Origin: JACRCT01 sp049841135
GTDB taxonomy: Bacteria; Myxococcota; Myxococcia; Myxococcales; UBA5297
Direction of reading: 5' to 3'
NCBI GenBank assembly: GCA_049841135.1
Contig: JASGHK010000001.1
Location: 1,178,001 to 1,242,000 of the forward strand
DNA length: 64,000 bases
Part shown: positions 50,691-56,758 of the stretch, piece after piece
Numbering within the stretch: the first letter of the stretch is position 1
Layout of the letters: the number at the start of each line of letters is the position of its first letter
The notes under the pieces: model-generated
The model's input: only the letters and a program-made list of their open reading frames with translations
Databases searched by the model: none
Told to the model about the DNA's origin: nothing
Program-made: the position numbers and the translations under genes

Positions 50691-50730
50691 CAACAGGTGA
50701 CGTCCGCCGGCAGAAGACCGGCGATCCGAT

Positions 50731-50802
50731 GCGGTTGTGGCCGAGAGGCAAGGCACCTGACTGCCAGTCAGGTCGACGCGGGTTCGAGTCCCGCCAGCCG
50801 CT
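50731..50802 (+). tRNA. trnG: tRNA-Gly(GCC)
   Basis: Acceptor GCGGTTG/CAGCCGC; anticodon stem CCTGA/TCAGG with loop CTGCCAG; T-arm GCGGG-TTCGAGT-CCCGC. Canonical throughout; no encoded CCA. Confidence 0.92.
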
Positions 50803-50847
50803 TACAGAGAAGAAGGAAGCCGGCAGGAGGCCGGCGATCCAGAGCAT

Positions 50848-50936
50848 GGGGACGTAGACCGCTACGGCATGCGGGCCGGTCCGTAAAACCGGAAGCTCTC
50901 ACGAGAGCCAGCAGGGTTCAACTCCCTGGGTCCCCA
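50848..50936 (+). tRNA. trnY: tRNA-Tyr(GTA), C33
   Basis: Class II gene with a long variable arm (GCTCTC/GAGAGC). Acceptor GGGGAC/GTCCCC; anticodon stem CCGGT/ACCGG with loop CCGTAAA, so position 33 is C. T-loop TTCAACT. Confidence 0.85.
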
Positions 50937-51113
50937 CTGAAGTCGCAATTCGCAGCACGCCGGGCGGTCGTGGCGGGAGGGGCCTTCGGGCCCCGACAGG
51001 TCGAGTGAGCGTCGAACGGGGCCGCAGTCAGGCGCCCAAGTAGTCCCGGCGAGACGAGCAGAGACGAGCAGTGCAGTTCGCTGTTGCTCCTTGAAAAGTG
51101 AATACCGAGGCAT

Positions 51114-51184
51114 GACGGTGTAGCTCAATGGCAGAGCCGCCGGCTCTTACCCGGCCGATCAGGGTTCGATTCCCTGCGCCGTCA
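51114..51184 (+). tRNA. trnK: tRNA-Lys(CTT)
   Basis: Acceptor GACGGTG/CGCCGTC; D stem GCTC/GAGC; anticodon stem GCCGG/CCGGC with loop CTCTTAC; T-loop TTCGATT. Canonical. Confidence 0.9.
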
Positions 51185-51193
51185 TTTCCCAAT

Positions 51194-51265
51194 GCCTCCG
51201 TGGTGAAACGGTCATCACACCTGCCTTTTAAGCAGGCTTCGTGGGTTCGAGTCCCACCGGAGGTA
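51194..51265 (+). tRNA. trnK: tRNA-Lys(TTT)
   Basis: Acceptor GCCTCCG/CGGAGGT; anticodon stem CCTGC/GCAGG with loop CTTTTAA; T-arm GTGGG-TTCGAGT-CCCAC. Follows the other lysine isoacceptor by nine bases. Confidence 0.9.
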
Positions 51266-51283
51266 TCACCTGCCCGAGTCCCT

Positions 51284-51399
51284 GGGGACCGCTGGAATTC
51301 AATTCCGGCGCATCCTTCATATTCGAGCGGGGATGGATTTGTGTTGCCTGCATTCGATTCTTGATTCTTGGCAGCGCTCGAGGATTGAATTCTGTCCCC
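51284..51399. repeat. REP-like inverted pair in an array spacer
   Basis: GGGGAC...GAATTCAAT (51284-51303) is mirrored by ATTGAATTCTGTCCCC (51384-51399). Between them is about 80 bases of AT-richer sequence. It resembles REP elements scattered in many genomes. No tRNA or ORF is evident inside. Confidence 0.5.
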
Positions 51400-51424
51400 C
51401 CGACAAGCTCCGGGTTTCGTGCGT

Positions 51425-51496
51425 GCGGAATTGGCCGATCGGAAAGGCACCGGAGCCCCACTCCGGCTTGGGCGGGTTCGACTCCCGCATTCCGCT
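51425..51496 (+). tRNA. trnG: tRNA-Gly(CCC), C33
   Basis: Acceptor GCGGAAT/ATTCCGC; anticodon stem CCGGA/TCCGG with loop GCCCCAC, giving C at position 33; T-loop TTCGACT. Very similar body to the next glycine tRNA. Confidence 0.82.
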
Positions 51497-51518
51497 CTCA
51501 TTTGATCGTCATACCGAC

Positions 51519-51590
51519 GCGGGATTGGCCGATCGGCAGAGGCACCGGACTTCCACTCCGGTCAGGCGGGTCCGACTCCCGCATCCCGCT
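51519..51590 (+). tRNA. trnG: tRNA-Gly(TCC)
   Basis: Acceptor GCGGGAT/ATCCCGC; anticodon stem CCGGA/TCCGG with loop CTTCCAC; T-loop TCCGACT. Likely duplicate of the preceding glycine gene with a shifted anticodon. Confidence 0.9.
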
Positions 51591-51593
51591 TGA

Positions 51594-51664
51594 TGGGGCG
51601 TCGTCCAACGGTAGGACGGGGGACTTTGAATCCTCGAATCCGGGTTCGATTCCTGGCGCCCCAA
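51594..51664 (+). tRNA. trnQ: tRNA-Gln(TTG)
   Basis: Acceptor TGGGGCG/CGCCCCA; anticodon stem GGGGA/TCCTC with loop CTTTGAA; T-loop TTCGATT. Only three bases separate it from the preceding tRNA. Confidence 0.92.
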
Positions 51665-51704
51665 TGCTCGCCGGATACGGATCGCCGGCCTCGTGCCGGC
51701 TCAT

Positions 51705-51776
51705 TCCGGGGTGGTCCAACGGCCAGGACGCGGGGCTCTGACCCCCGAAGTGAAGGTCCGATTCCTTCCCCCGGAG
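51705..51776 (+). tRNA. trnQ: tRNA-Gln(CTG)
   Basis: Acceptor TCCGGGG/CCCCGGA; anticodon stem CGGGG/CCCCG with loop CTCTGAC; T-arm GAAGG-TCCGATT-CCTTC; discriminator G. Confidence 0.9.
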
Positions 51777-51789
51777 CATTTCGTCTCAT

Positions 51790-51862
51790 TCCACGGTCGC
51801 CTAATGGCAGGGCAGCCGGCTGTTAACCGGCCACAATGGGGGTTCGACTCCCTCCCGTGGAG
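51790..51862 (+). tRNA. trnN: tRNA-Asn(GTT)
   Basis: Acceptor TCCACGG/CCGTGGA; anticodon stem GCCGG/CCGGC with loop CTGTTAA; T-loop TTCGACT; discriminator G as expected for Asn. Confidence 0.92.
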
Positions 51863-51904
51863 CACACCGCAGGCACGGAGGCCTTTCTCTTCCCCTGCCC
51901 TTTC

Positions 51905-51975
51905 GGTCCCATCTCCTCCAGTGAGGGAGCTGGTCTGCAAAACCGGCGAGCCCGGTGCGACTCCGGGTGGGACCT
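51905..51975 (+). tRNA. trnC: tRNA-Cys(GCA)
   Basis: Acceptor GGTCCCA/TGGGACC; anticodon stem CTGGT/ACCGG with loop CTGCAAA. T-loop is TGCGACT, so the near-invariant T55 is G. Discriminator T, right for Cys. Confidence 0.82.
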
Positions 51976-51991
51976 CTCCTCAAATTTCCAC

Positions 51992-52062
51992 GCCCCGTTG
52001 GTCCAGTGGAAGGACGCCGTCCTCTCAAGGCGGAAAGACGAGTTCAACTCTCGTACGGGGTA
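51992..52062 (+). tRNA. trnE: tRNA-Glu(CTC)
   Basis: Acceptor GCCCCGT/ACGGGGT (terminal G-T); anticodon stem CCGTC/GGCGG with loop CTCTCAA; T-loop TTCAACT. Confidence 0.9.
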
Positions 52063-52079
52063 CTCGCAGTCCCAGCTTC

Positions 52080-52156
52080 GCCTCGCTCGTCCAGCGGCTT
52101 CCGGACGCCGGCCTTTCAAGCCGGAGAGACGGGTTCGATTCCCGTGCGAGGCACCA
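52080..52156 (+). tRNA. trnE: tRNA-Glu(TTC), CCA encoded
   Basis: Acceptor GCCTCGC/GCGAGGC; anticodon stem CCGGC/GCCGG with loop CTTTCAA; T-loop TTCGATT. The discriminator A is followed by CCA in the DNA, one of only two genes here where that is so. Confidence 0.92.
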
Positions 52157-52315
52157 AATGTGATGGCGACCGATGCGGCGCTCGGCGCTGTCCTCGACGG
52201 GCTCCCGCTTCGGGCGGGCCGCCCGCAGAGGCCATCGCGACCACGCGTCCCGCGCTTTCAGGTCTTCATCGCAGCCAGGCCATGAGGCCGCACAGAAGAA
52301 GCCCAAAGGCTTCTT

Positions 52316-52387
52316 GCTGACCTAGCTCAATAGGTAGAGCAAGAGATCCGTAATCTCTCGTATCGGGTTCGAATCCCGAGGTCATCT
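52316..52387 (+). tRNA. trnT: tRNA-Thr(CGT) copy 2, C33
   Basis: Acceptor GCTGACC/GGTCATC with one mismatch at 2-71; D stem GCTC/GAGC; anticodon stem AGAGA/TCTCT with loop TCCGTAA, so position 33 is C. T-loop TTCGAAT. A hairpin (AAGAAGCC/GGCTTCTT) abuts the 5' end. Confidence 0.8.
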
Positions 52388-52681
52388 CCCTGGCGTTCCC
52401 CGCCGTGAGCCGTCGCCACCGCGCCGGCTGCCCCTGGAAAGGGCGCACGCAATCGTCCTGGCGGCGCTTCCGCCAGCGGCCGATGGACCACCGCGAGAGG
52501 TCGTCGCGATGCCCGCGGCCGCCCGTGGAAGCGCCCCCGCTCGAGACCGCGCGTCGACCAGCGGCAGCGGATTGTCGTCGCGAGCGACCGCGAAGCGGCG
52601 GGGGCGCCAACTTTTCCAACCTCACAGCCGGCTCCTTCGACGCGCCCTGCGCAGGAGCCGTATCCAGAAAGGAGGGCGCTC

Positions 52682-53797
52682 ATGAAGATCGATGTCGCAA
52701 TCCACGAGCGCGTGTTCCTCATCCAGGACGGACGCGCCTTCCGCTACCTGGCTCCCGGACGCCACAACATCTTCGGCCGGTTCGGCCGGGTGAAGGCGGT
52801 GCGTATCGACACCCGCGAGCTTGTCGCGGACCTCGACGGCGACAAGCTCAAGCTGGTCCCGAGCGAGGAGCTGCAGATCGTGGACGTCGCCGCCCACCAG
52901 CGCGCCGTCGTGACCCGCAAGGGCCGCCCGGTGAAGTGGCTGGGCGCCGGCCAGCACCAGGTCTGGACGGTCGAGCGCACGTTCAAGGACGCCGCCCGGT
53001 CGGTCTCCGTCCCGGCCGTCGCGGTCGAGGTGCTGGACGTCGGCGGCGTGAAGGTCGCGCCGCTGCGCGACGAGCTCAAGGCGCTGGTCCCGGCGTGCGA
53101 CTACCTCGAGGCCACCGCGCCGGAAGGCTCGGTCGTGCTGCGCTACGTGGACGGGGCGCTGGACGAGGTCCTGCCTCCGGGCCGGCACGCCGCCTGGAAC
53201 GTCGTCCACAAGGTGCAGCTGGCGGTCATCGACCTGCGCGAGCGGGTGCTCCAGGTGGCCGGCCAGGAGGTCATGTCCAAGGACCGCGTCTCGCTGCGGC
53301 TCAACCTGTCGGCGGCCTTCCGTGTGAAGGACGCTCGCAGGCTGGCCACCGTGGCCCGCGCGCCGGACGACATGCTCTACCTGGCGATGCAGCTGGCCGC
53401 GCGTGAGGCCGTCGCCACGCGTACCCTGGACGAGCTGCTCGGCTCTCGCGAGGACTCGGAGGCCGAGATGCACAAGGCCGTGGCCGCGAGGGCGGAGACG
53501 GTCGGCCTCGAGCTCATCCGCTTCGGCATGAAGGACGTCATCCTGCCGGGCGACATGAAGGCCCTGCTCAACCGGGTCATCGAGGCGCAGAAGGAGGCCG
53601 AGGCGAACGTCATCCTCCGCCGTGAGGAGACTGCAGCCACCCGGTCGCTCGCCCAGACTGCCAAGGTCCTGGGTGAGAACCCGCTGCTCGTGCGCCTCAA
53701 GGAGCTCGAGGCGTACAAGGAGCTCGCCGCGAAGGTCGGCCAGGTCCACCTGGTCCTCGGCGAGGGCGGCCTGCCCAAGCTCGAGCTGAAGACGTAG
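52682..53797 (+). CDS. SPFH/band-7 (slipin-type) protein inside the tRNA array
   Basis: 371 residues from ATG 52682, with AAAGGAGGG just upstream. Residues about 150-320 are a slipin-like SPFH domain (VLPPGRHAAWNVVHKVQL, VIDLRERVLQVAGQEVMSKD, LNLSAAFRV), then a helical tail. Two earlier repeats of a related segment (APGRHNIFG, GAGQHQVWT) precede it. There is no evident N-terminal membrane helix, unlike many slipins. SPFH proteins scaffold membrane complexes, and slipin genes recur near bacterial RNA-repair ligases. It is flanked by tRNA genes on both sides and followed by its own terminator. Confidence 0.85.
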   Translation: MKIDVAIHERVFLIQDGRAFRYLAPGRHNIFGRFGRVKAVRIDTRELVADLDGDKLKLVPSEELQIVDVAAHQRAVVTRKGRPVKWLGAGQHQVWTVERTFKDAARSVSVPAVAVEVLDVGGVKVAPLRDELKALVPACDYLEATAPEGSVVLRYVDGALDEVLPPGRHAAWNVVHKVQLAVIDLRERVLQVAGQEVMSKDRVSLRLNLSAAFRVKDARRLATVARAPDDMLYLAMQLAAREAVATRTLDELLGSREDSEAEMHKAVAARAETVGLELIRFGMKDVILPGDMKALLNRVIEAQKEAEANVILRREETAATRSLAQTAKVLGENPLLVRLKELEAYKELAAKVGQVHLVLGEGGLPKLELKT

Positions 53798-53809
53798 TTG
53801 GGAAGGGGG

Positions 53810-53837
53810 GACCGCGCGGCCACCGCGCCGCGCGGTC
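53810..53837 (+). terminator. Terminator after the slipin gene
   Basis: GACCGCGCGG (53810-53819) pairs with CCGCGCGGTC (53828-53837), loop of eight, followed by CTTTCTC. It lies 13 bases past the stop and before the proline tRNAs. Confidence 0.75.
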
Positions 53838-53865
53838 CTTTCTCGCCGGCCATCCGGCCGCATTC

Positions 53866-53940
53866 CTGGGTGTAGCTCAGCTTTGGAAGAGTTCCGGCAT
53901 TGGAAGCCGGAGGCCGGGGGTTCGAGTCCCTCCACCCAGA
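53866..53940 (+). tRNA. trnP: tRNA-Pro(TGG)
   Basis: Acceptor CTGGGTG/CACCCAG; anticodon stem CCGGC/GCCGG with loop ATTGGAA; T-loop TTCGAGT. First of three adjacent proline isoacceptors. Confidence 0.9.
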
Positions 53941-53975
53941 TCTCACGCCGGCACGAGGCCGGCGATCCGCAGCAT

Positions 53976-54052
53976 CGGGACGTAGCTCAGCCTGGCTTCA
54001 GAGCACACGGTTGGGGTCCGTGAGGTCGCAGGTTCGAATCCTGTCGTCCCGA
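53976..54052 (+). tRNA. trnP: tRNA-Pro(GGG)
   Basis: Acceptor CGGGACG/CGTCCCG; anticodon stem CACGG/CCGTG with loop TTGGGGT; T-loop TTCGAAT. Preceded by the GCCGGC spacer hairpin. Confidence 0.92.
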
Positions 54053-54067
54053 CTTTCTTCGTTTCAC

Positions 54068-54141
54068 CTGGGTGTAGCTCAGCTTGGAAGAGCGCCGGTT
54101 TCGGGTACCGGAGGTCGGAGGTTCAAACCCTCTCACCCAGA
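54068..54141 (+). tRNA. trnP: tRNA-Pro(CGG)
   Basis: Acceptor CTGGGTG/CACCCAG, identical to Pro(TGG); anticodon stem CCGGT/ACCGG with loop TTCGGGT; T-loop TTCAAAC. Probably a duplicate of Pro(TGG) with a changed anticodon. Confidence 0.92.
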
Positions 54142-54147
54142 AGTCAC

Positions 54148-54169
54148 GCCAGCACAAGGCTGGCGATCC
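54148..54169 (+). repeat. Spacer hairpin with compensatory change
   Basis: GCCAGC-ACAAG-GCTGGC then GATCC. Other copies in the array read GCCGGC-ACGAG-GCCGGC-GATCC (50819-50840, 53947-53968) or the reverse orientation with CTCGT (51679-51700, 56532-56548, 56554-56575, 56771-56787); 50706-50727 is a variant. Paired changes here keep the stem. Confidence 0.7.
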
Positions 54170-54197
54170 GTAGCCGGCCAGAGGGCTGGCGTTCCAA

Positions 54198-54268
54198 CGG
54201 GATGTAGCTCATCGGAAGAGCACCCGGCTGATAACCGGGAGAGTCCGGTCCGACTCCGGACATCCCGA
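54198..54268 (+). tRNA. trnI: tRNA-Ile(GAT)
   Basis: Acceptor CGGGATG/CATCCCG; D stem GCTC/GAGC; anticodon stem CCCGG/CCGGG with loop CTGATAA; T-loop TCCGACT. Confidence 0.92.
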
Positions 54269-54284
54269 AGCACTGACGCTTCAT

Positions 54285-54358
54285 GGTGCCTGAGGGCGAA
54301 GCGTCGAGCCCATGGGCTGTGGACCCATGACCAGCGGGTTCGAGTCCCGCCAGGCACC
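54285..54358 (+). tRNA. trnH: tRNA-His(GTG) with G-1
   Basis: Eight-base-pair acceptor GGTGCCTG/CAGGCACC gives the G-1:C73 pair required for histidine identity. Anticodon stem ATGGG/CCCAT with loop CTGTGGA; T-arm GCGGG-TTCGAGT-CCCGC. Confidence 0.93.
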
Positions 54359-54397
54359 CACCGCGGAGGCAGGCGCCGCGGCTTCCTCTCCATAGAT

Positions 54398-54470
54398 GCT
54401 CCGTGATGCGACTGGCTGTCGCAGGTCGGCTGTCTACCGGCTGAGACGGGTTCGATCCCCGTACGGAGCG
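54398..54470 (+). tRNA. trnD: tRNA-Asp(GTC) copy 1
   Basis: Acceptor GCTCCGT/ACGGAGC; anticodon stem GTCGG/CCGGC with loop CTGTCTA; T-loop TTCGATC; discriminator G. Nearly identical to the next gene. Confidence 0.9.
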
Positions 54471-54486
54471 CTCGTTCAGCACCGTT

Positions 54487-54559
54487 GCCCCGTGATGCGA
54501 CTGGCCGTCGCAGGTCGGCTGTCTACCGGCTGAGACGGGTTCGATTCCCGTACGGGGCG
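54487..54559 (+). tRNA. trnD: tRNA-Asp(GTC) copy 2
   Basis: Same body as copy 1, but the acceptor is GCCCCGT/ACGGGGC: the third base pair changed from T-A to C-G on both strands, so function has been selected since the duplication. Confidence 0.92.
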
Positions 54560-54631
54560 CAAGCAGAGCCGACAGCAGCAGGCACGGAGGCCTGCTTCTA
54601 CCCGCGGCTCATCGCCGCTTCGCTCCTCTTC

Positions 54632-54704
54632 GCCGCTCTGGCCGACGTGGTCAAGGCACCCGGCTGAAGCCCGGGACATCGTGGTCCGATTCCACGGGGC
54701 GGCA
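54632..54704 (+). tRNA. trnF: tRNA-Phe(GAA)
   Basis: Acceptor GCCGCTC/GGGCGGC; D stem GCC/GGC; anticodon stem CCCGG/CCGGG with loop CTGAAGC; T-arm CGTGG-TCCGATT-CCACG. Confidence 0.9.
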
Positions 54705-54719
54705 CTCTTCACTCTCCAT

Positions 54720-54791
54720 GGGCCCGTAGTTCAACGGGAGAAGCTCCGGCATGGCATGTCGGCAATGACGGTTCGAATCCGTCCGGGTCCA
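54720..54791 (+). tRNA. trnA: tRNA-Ala(GGC)
   Basis: Acceptor GGGCCCG/CGGGTCC with G3-T70, the alanine identity wobble; anticodon stem CCGGC/GTCGG with loop ATGGCAT; T-loop TTCGAAT. Confidence 0.92.
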
Positions 54792-54801
54792 CTTCCTCCA
54801 C

Positions 54802-54873
54802 GCGCGAGTCGCCCAGCGGTGGGGCACCGCCATGACAAGGCGGCCAAGGCCGGTTCGACTCCGGCTTCGCGCA
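54802..54873 (+). tRNA. trnV: tRNA-Val(GAC)
   Basis: Acceptor GCGCGAG/TTCGCGC; D stem GCCC/GGGC; anticodon stem CCGCC/GGCGG with loop ATGACAA; T-loop TTCGACT. Confidence 0.92.
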
Positions 54874-54891
54874 CTCCTTCGCAGAGACCTC

Positions 54892-54962
54892 GGGGCCGTA
54901 GTCCAAAGGGAAGATGTCGCGTCCGCACCGCGAAGATGCGAGTTCGATTCTCGCCGGCTCCA
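54892..54962 (+). tRNA. trnA: tRNA-Ala(CGC), C33
   Basis: Acceptor GGGGCCG/CGGCTCC, again with the G3-T70 alanine wobble; anticodon stem TCGCG/CGCGA with loop TCCGCAC, so position 33 is C; T-loop TTCGATT. Confidence 0.82.
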
Positions 54963-54994
54963 CTCCGCTTCATCCGCAGCATCGTTGGCCGAAG

Positions 54995-55092
54995 GGCGAT
55001 GGGCCGCGCGCCACTTGGACGCGGCTCCTCGGTCGAGCGCAGACCTCTTGCGCTCCTGAAGGACCGCGAAGCAGGTCGCGCGGCCCATCGCC
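54995..55092 (+). ncRNA. Candidate structured RNA between tRNAs
   Basis: A perfect 16-bp stem (GGCGATGGGCCGCGCG at 54995-55010 with 55077-55092) closes a 66-base loop that itself can fold (GAGCGCA/TGCGCTC near 55035-55055). No tRNA T-loop is visible. It may be a non-coding RNA or a processing structure; evidence is structural only. Confidence 0.4.
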
Positions 55093-55115
55093 TGGACGCT
55101 TCTTTCCGAAGGCTC

Positions 55116-55186
55116 GCCGCTTTCGTTCAAGGGAAGGACCCCTCCTCGGTAAGGAGGCAATGCCGGTTCGAATCCGGCTGGCGGCT
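55116..55186 (+). tRNA. trnT: tRNA-Thr(GGT), C33
   Basis: Acceptor GCCGCTT/TGGCGGC with one T-T mismatch; D stem GTTC/GGAC; anticodon stem CCTCC/GGAGG with loop TCGGTAA, so position 33 is C; T-arm GCCGG-TTCGAAT-CCGGC. Confidence 0.8.
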
Positions 55187-55237
55187 ACGGAGTACCGCAG
55201 CAGGGCGCGAGGCCCGGCCCAACGACAACCGTTTCAT

Positions 55238-55312
55238 GACCCCGTCGCCCAACTGGATCAGGGCGCCTGGCTACGAACCAGGAGGCTGCAGGTTCAAGTC
55301 CTGCCGGGGTCA
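55238..55312 (+). tRNA. trnR: tRNA-Arg(ACG)
   Basis: Acceptor GACCCCG/CGGGGTC; anticodon stem CCTGG/CCAGG with loop CTACGAA; T-loop TTCAAGT. The only A34 tRNA in the set, needing A-to-inosine editing by TadA to read CGC. Confidence 0.92.
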
Positions 55313-55364
55313 CTCTTCACGGAGCAATTCCGCTCCGCCAACGCGCGACAGGAGGTGCATCGTG

Positions 55365-56135
55365 ATGCGCGCACGCGAGCTCGACTTGAGGAAGCTCAAC
55401 TCGATGACGAAGTACCCCTCGATCGAGACGCTGCACGTGATCGAGAAGGGCCGCCTCCAAGAGCGGTCCAACGGTGATGCGCCTGTCGGCCAGCGGCTCA
55501 TCGCCACCGAGAAGGTGGACGGCACCAACACGCGAATCCTCTGTCTGCCCGACGGCAGCTACTTCATCGGCAGCCGCGAGGAGCTGCTCCACTTCCGCGG
55601 CGACCTGGTCTTCAACCCGGCCCTCGGCATCGTGGAGGCCGTCCGCGACGTCGCCGAGGAGATCTCCGCCTGGTGCGAGCCGGACCGGGTCGTCGTCTGG
55701 TTCGGCGAGACCTTCGGTGGCTCCATCCAGTCCGCGAAGGAGTACTCCGCCGAGAAGAGGACCGGCTTCCGCCTCTTCGACGTGATGGTCCTCTCCGCGG
55801 AGTTGGTCGCGACGCGCCTGGCGATGGACCTCGAGTCCATCTCCCGGTGGCGCGACGGCGGCGGCCAGACCTTCGTCTCCGACGAGGAGCTGGGCGCGCG
55901 CGCGGCGCAGCGGCACCTGCTGCGCACTCCGCTCCTCTGGGAGGGCGAGAGCACGGCGCTCCCTCACACGCTGCCCGCGATGCTCGAGTTCCTGCGAGCC
56001 AAGGCGCCGTCCACCCGCTGCAGGCTGGACACGGGCAGCGGCTCGGCGGAAGGCCTGGTGGTGCGGACCGCAGACCGCAGGTGGATCCGCAAGGCGCGCT
56101 TCGAGGACTACGAGCGCACCTTGAAGAACCGGTAG
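55365..56135 (+). CDS. RNA ligase (T4 Rnl2 / PF09414 type) inside the tRNA array
   Basis: 256 residues from ATG 55365, with GGAGG nine bases upstream. All nucleotidyltransferase motifs are visible: motif I EKVDGTN with adenylated Lys50, motif Ia near FIGSREEL, motif III RLFDVMV (136-142), motif IV AEGLVVR with Glu229 and motif V WIRKAR with Lys243. The OB or C-terminal accessory domains of T4 Rnl2 or Deinococcus Rnl are lacking, so it is a minimal ligase. Such enzymes seal 3'-OH/5'-phosphate nicks in RNA, for example cut anticodon loops. It lies between Arg tRNAs and has its own terminator. Confidence 0.86.
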   Translation: MRARELDLRKLNSMTKYPSIETLHVIEKGRLQERSNGDAPVGQRLIATEKVDGTNTRILCLPDGSYFIGSREELLHFRGDLVFNPALGIVEAVRDVAEEISAWCEPDRVVVWFGETFGGSIQSAKEYSAEKRTGFRLFDVMVLSAELVATRLAMDLESISRWRDGGGQTFVSDEELGARAAQRHLLRTPLLWEGESTALPHTLPAMLEFLRAKAPSTRCRLDTGSGSAEGLVVRTADRRWIRKARFEDYERTLKNR

Positions 56136-56141
56136 TTCCCT

Positions 56142-56162
56142 GGGGCGGAGATCTTCCGCCCC
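56142..56162 (+). terminator. Terminator after the RNA ligase gene
   Basis: GGGGCGGA (56142-56149) pairs with TCCGCCCC (56155-56162), loop of five, followed by ACCCTCTCTT. It starts six bases past the ligase stop and ends 11 bases before the next tRNA. Confidence 0.65.
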
Positions 56163-56172
56163 ACCCTCTCTT

Positions 56173-56248
56173 GCTCCCGTAGCTCAGGCGGATTCAGAGC
56201 GCGCGCCTCCGAAGCGCGAGGCCGCAGGTTCAAGTCCTGCCGGGAGCG
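56173..56248 (+). tRNA. trnR: tRNA-Arg(CCG)
   Basis: Acceptor GCTCCCG/CGGGAGC; D stem GCTC/GAGC; anticodon stem CGCGC/GCGCG with loop CTCCGAA; T-arm GCAGG-TTCAAGT-CCTGC. Confidence 0.92.
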
Positions 56249-56284
56249 CACAGCCACCTTCAGCAAGGTCAAGTTGAAGGACTC

Positions 56285-56356
56285 GCCCCGGGCGGTGGAA
56301 CCGCGCGATCGCCTCCTAAGCGATCGGTTCTGCCGGTTCGATTCCGGCACGGGGCT
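56285..56356 (+). tRNA. trnR: tRNA-Arg(CCT), small D-arm
   Basis: Acceptor GCCCCG/CGGGGC with a mismatched seventh pair; D-arm folds as GCGGT-GGA-ACCGC, a very small loop; anticodon stem ATCGC/GCGAT with loop CTCCTAA; T-loop TTCGATT. Confidence 0.82.
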
Positions 56357-56363
56357 CATACAC

Positions 56364-56433
56364 AGCGGGGCGCCCGGGTGGGCGGACCGGCCTCATAAGC
56401 CGGTGCTGGTGAGTCCGAGTCTCACCCCCGCTA
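56364..56433 (+). tRNA. trnM: tRNA-Met(CAT)
   Basis: Acceptor AGCGGGG/CCCCGCT; anticodon stem CCGGC/GCCGG with loop CTCATAA; T-arm GTGAG-TCCGAGT-CTCAC. A paired 1-72 and no GGG/CCC anticodon stem argue against an initiator; Ile(CAT) with lysidine cannot be excluded. Confidence 0.85.
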
Positions 56434-56441
56434 CTTCCTTT

Positions 56442-56515
56442 CGGCACCAGACCACCTGGTGGTGATGCCGGCTCCACACGCCGGACGCGCCAGAGTTCGA
56501 TCCTCTGGGTGCCGA
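56442..56515 (+). tRNA. trnV: tRNA-Val(CAC), C33
   Basis: Acceptor CGGCACC/GGTGCCG; D-arm ACCA-CCTGG-TGGT; anticodon stem CCGGC/GCCGG with loop TCCACAC, so position 33 is C; T-arm CAGAG-TTCGATC-CTCTG. Confidence 0.82.
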
Positions 56516-56582
56516 TGCAGCACCGCAGCACGCCGGCCTCGTGCCGGCCTTGCGGATCGCCGGCCTCGTGCCGGCGCAACAC

Positions 56583-56659
56583 GTCGGAGTAGCCCAACCT
56601 TCGGTAGAGGCGCTGGTCTCAGAATCCAGAGGATGAGGGTTCGAATCCCTCCTCCGACA
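56583..56659 (+). tRNA. trnL: tRNA-Leu(CAG), class I body
   Basis: Acceptor GTCGGAG/CTCCGAC; anticodon loop CTCAGAA; T-arm GAGGG-TTCGAAT-CCCTC. The variable loop is only five bases (AGGAT), although bacterial leucine tRNAs normally have a long arm. The top anticodon pair is T-T. Confidence 0.82.
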
Positions 56660-56672
56660 ACTCCTGCCATCC

Positions 56673-56758
56673 GCTCGGGTGGCGAAACTTTGGCAAACGC
56701 ATCGTCCCTAGAAGACGACGCCCTACGCATGCGGGTTCGAGTCCCGCCCCGAGCACCA
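56673..56758 (+). tRNA. trnL: tRNA-Leu(TAG), C33, CCA encoded
   Basis: Acceptor GCTCGGG/CCCGAGC; anticodon stem TCGTC/GACGA with loop CCTAGAA, so position 33 is C; intermediate variable region of 12 bases; T-arm GCGGG-TTCGAGT-CCCGC; A73 is followed by CCA. Confidence 0.82.

Noticed and set aside
50937..51113. A further tRNA between Tyr and Lys(CTT)
   Set aside because: The gap contains a GGGGCC/GGCCCC hairpin but no T-loop plus matching acceptor stem could be assembled.
52157..52315. A further tRNA between Glu(TTC) and Thr(CGT)
   Set aside because: No anticodon arm and T-arm combination fits; only a hairpin next to the Thr gene is visible.
54641..54704. tRNA-Phe read as a truncated 64-base gene with a damaged acceptor
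   Set aside because: Shifting the 5' end to 54632 gives a perfect seven-pair acceptor and a normal D-arm, so the gene is complete.
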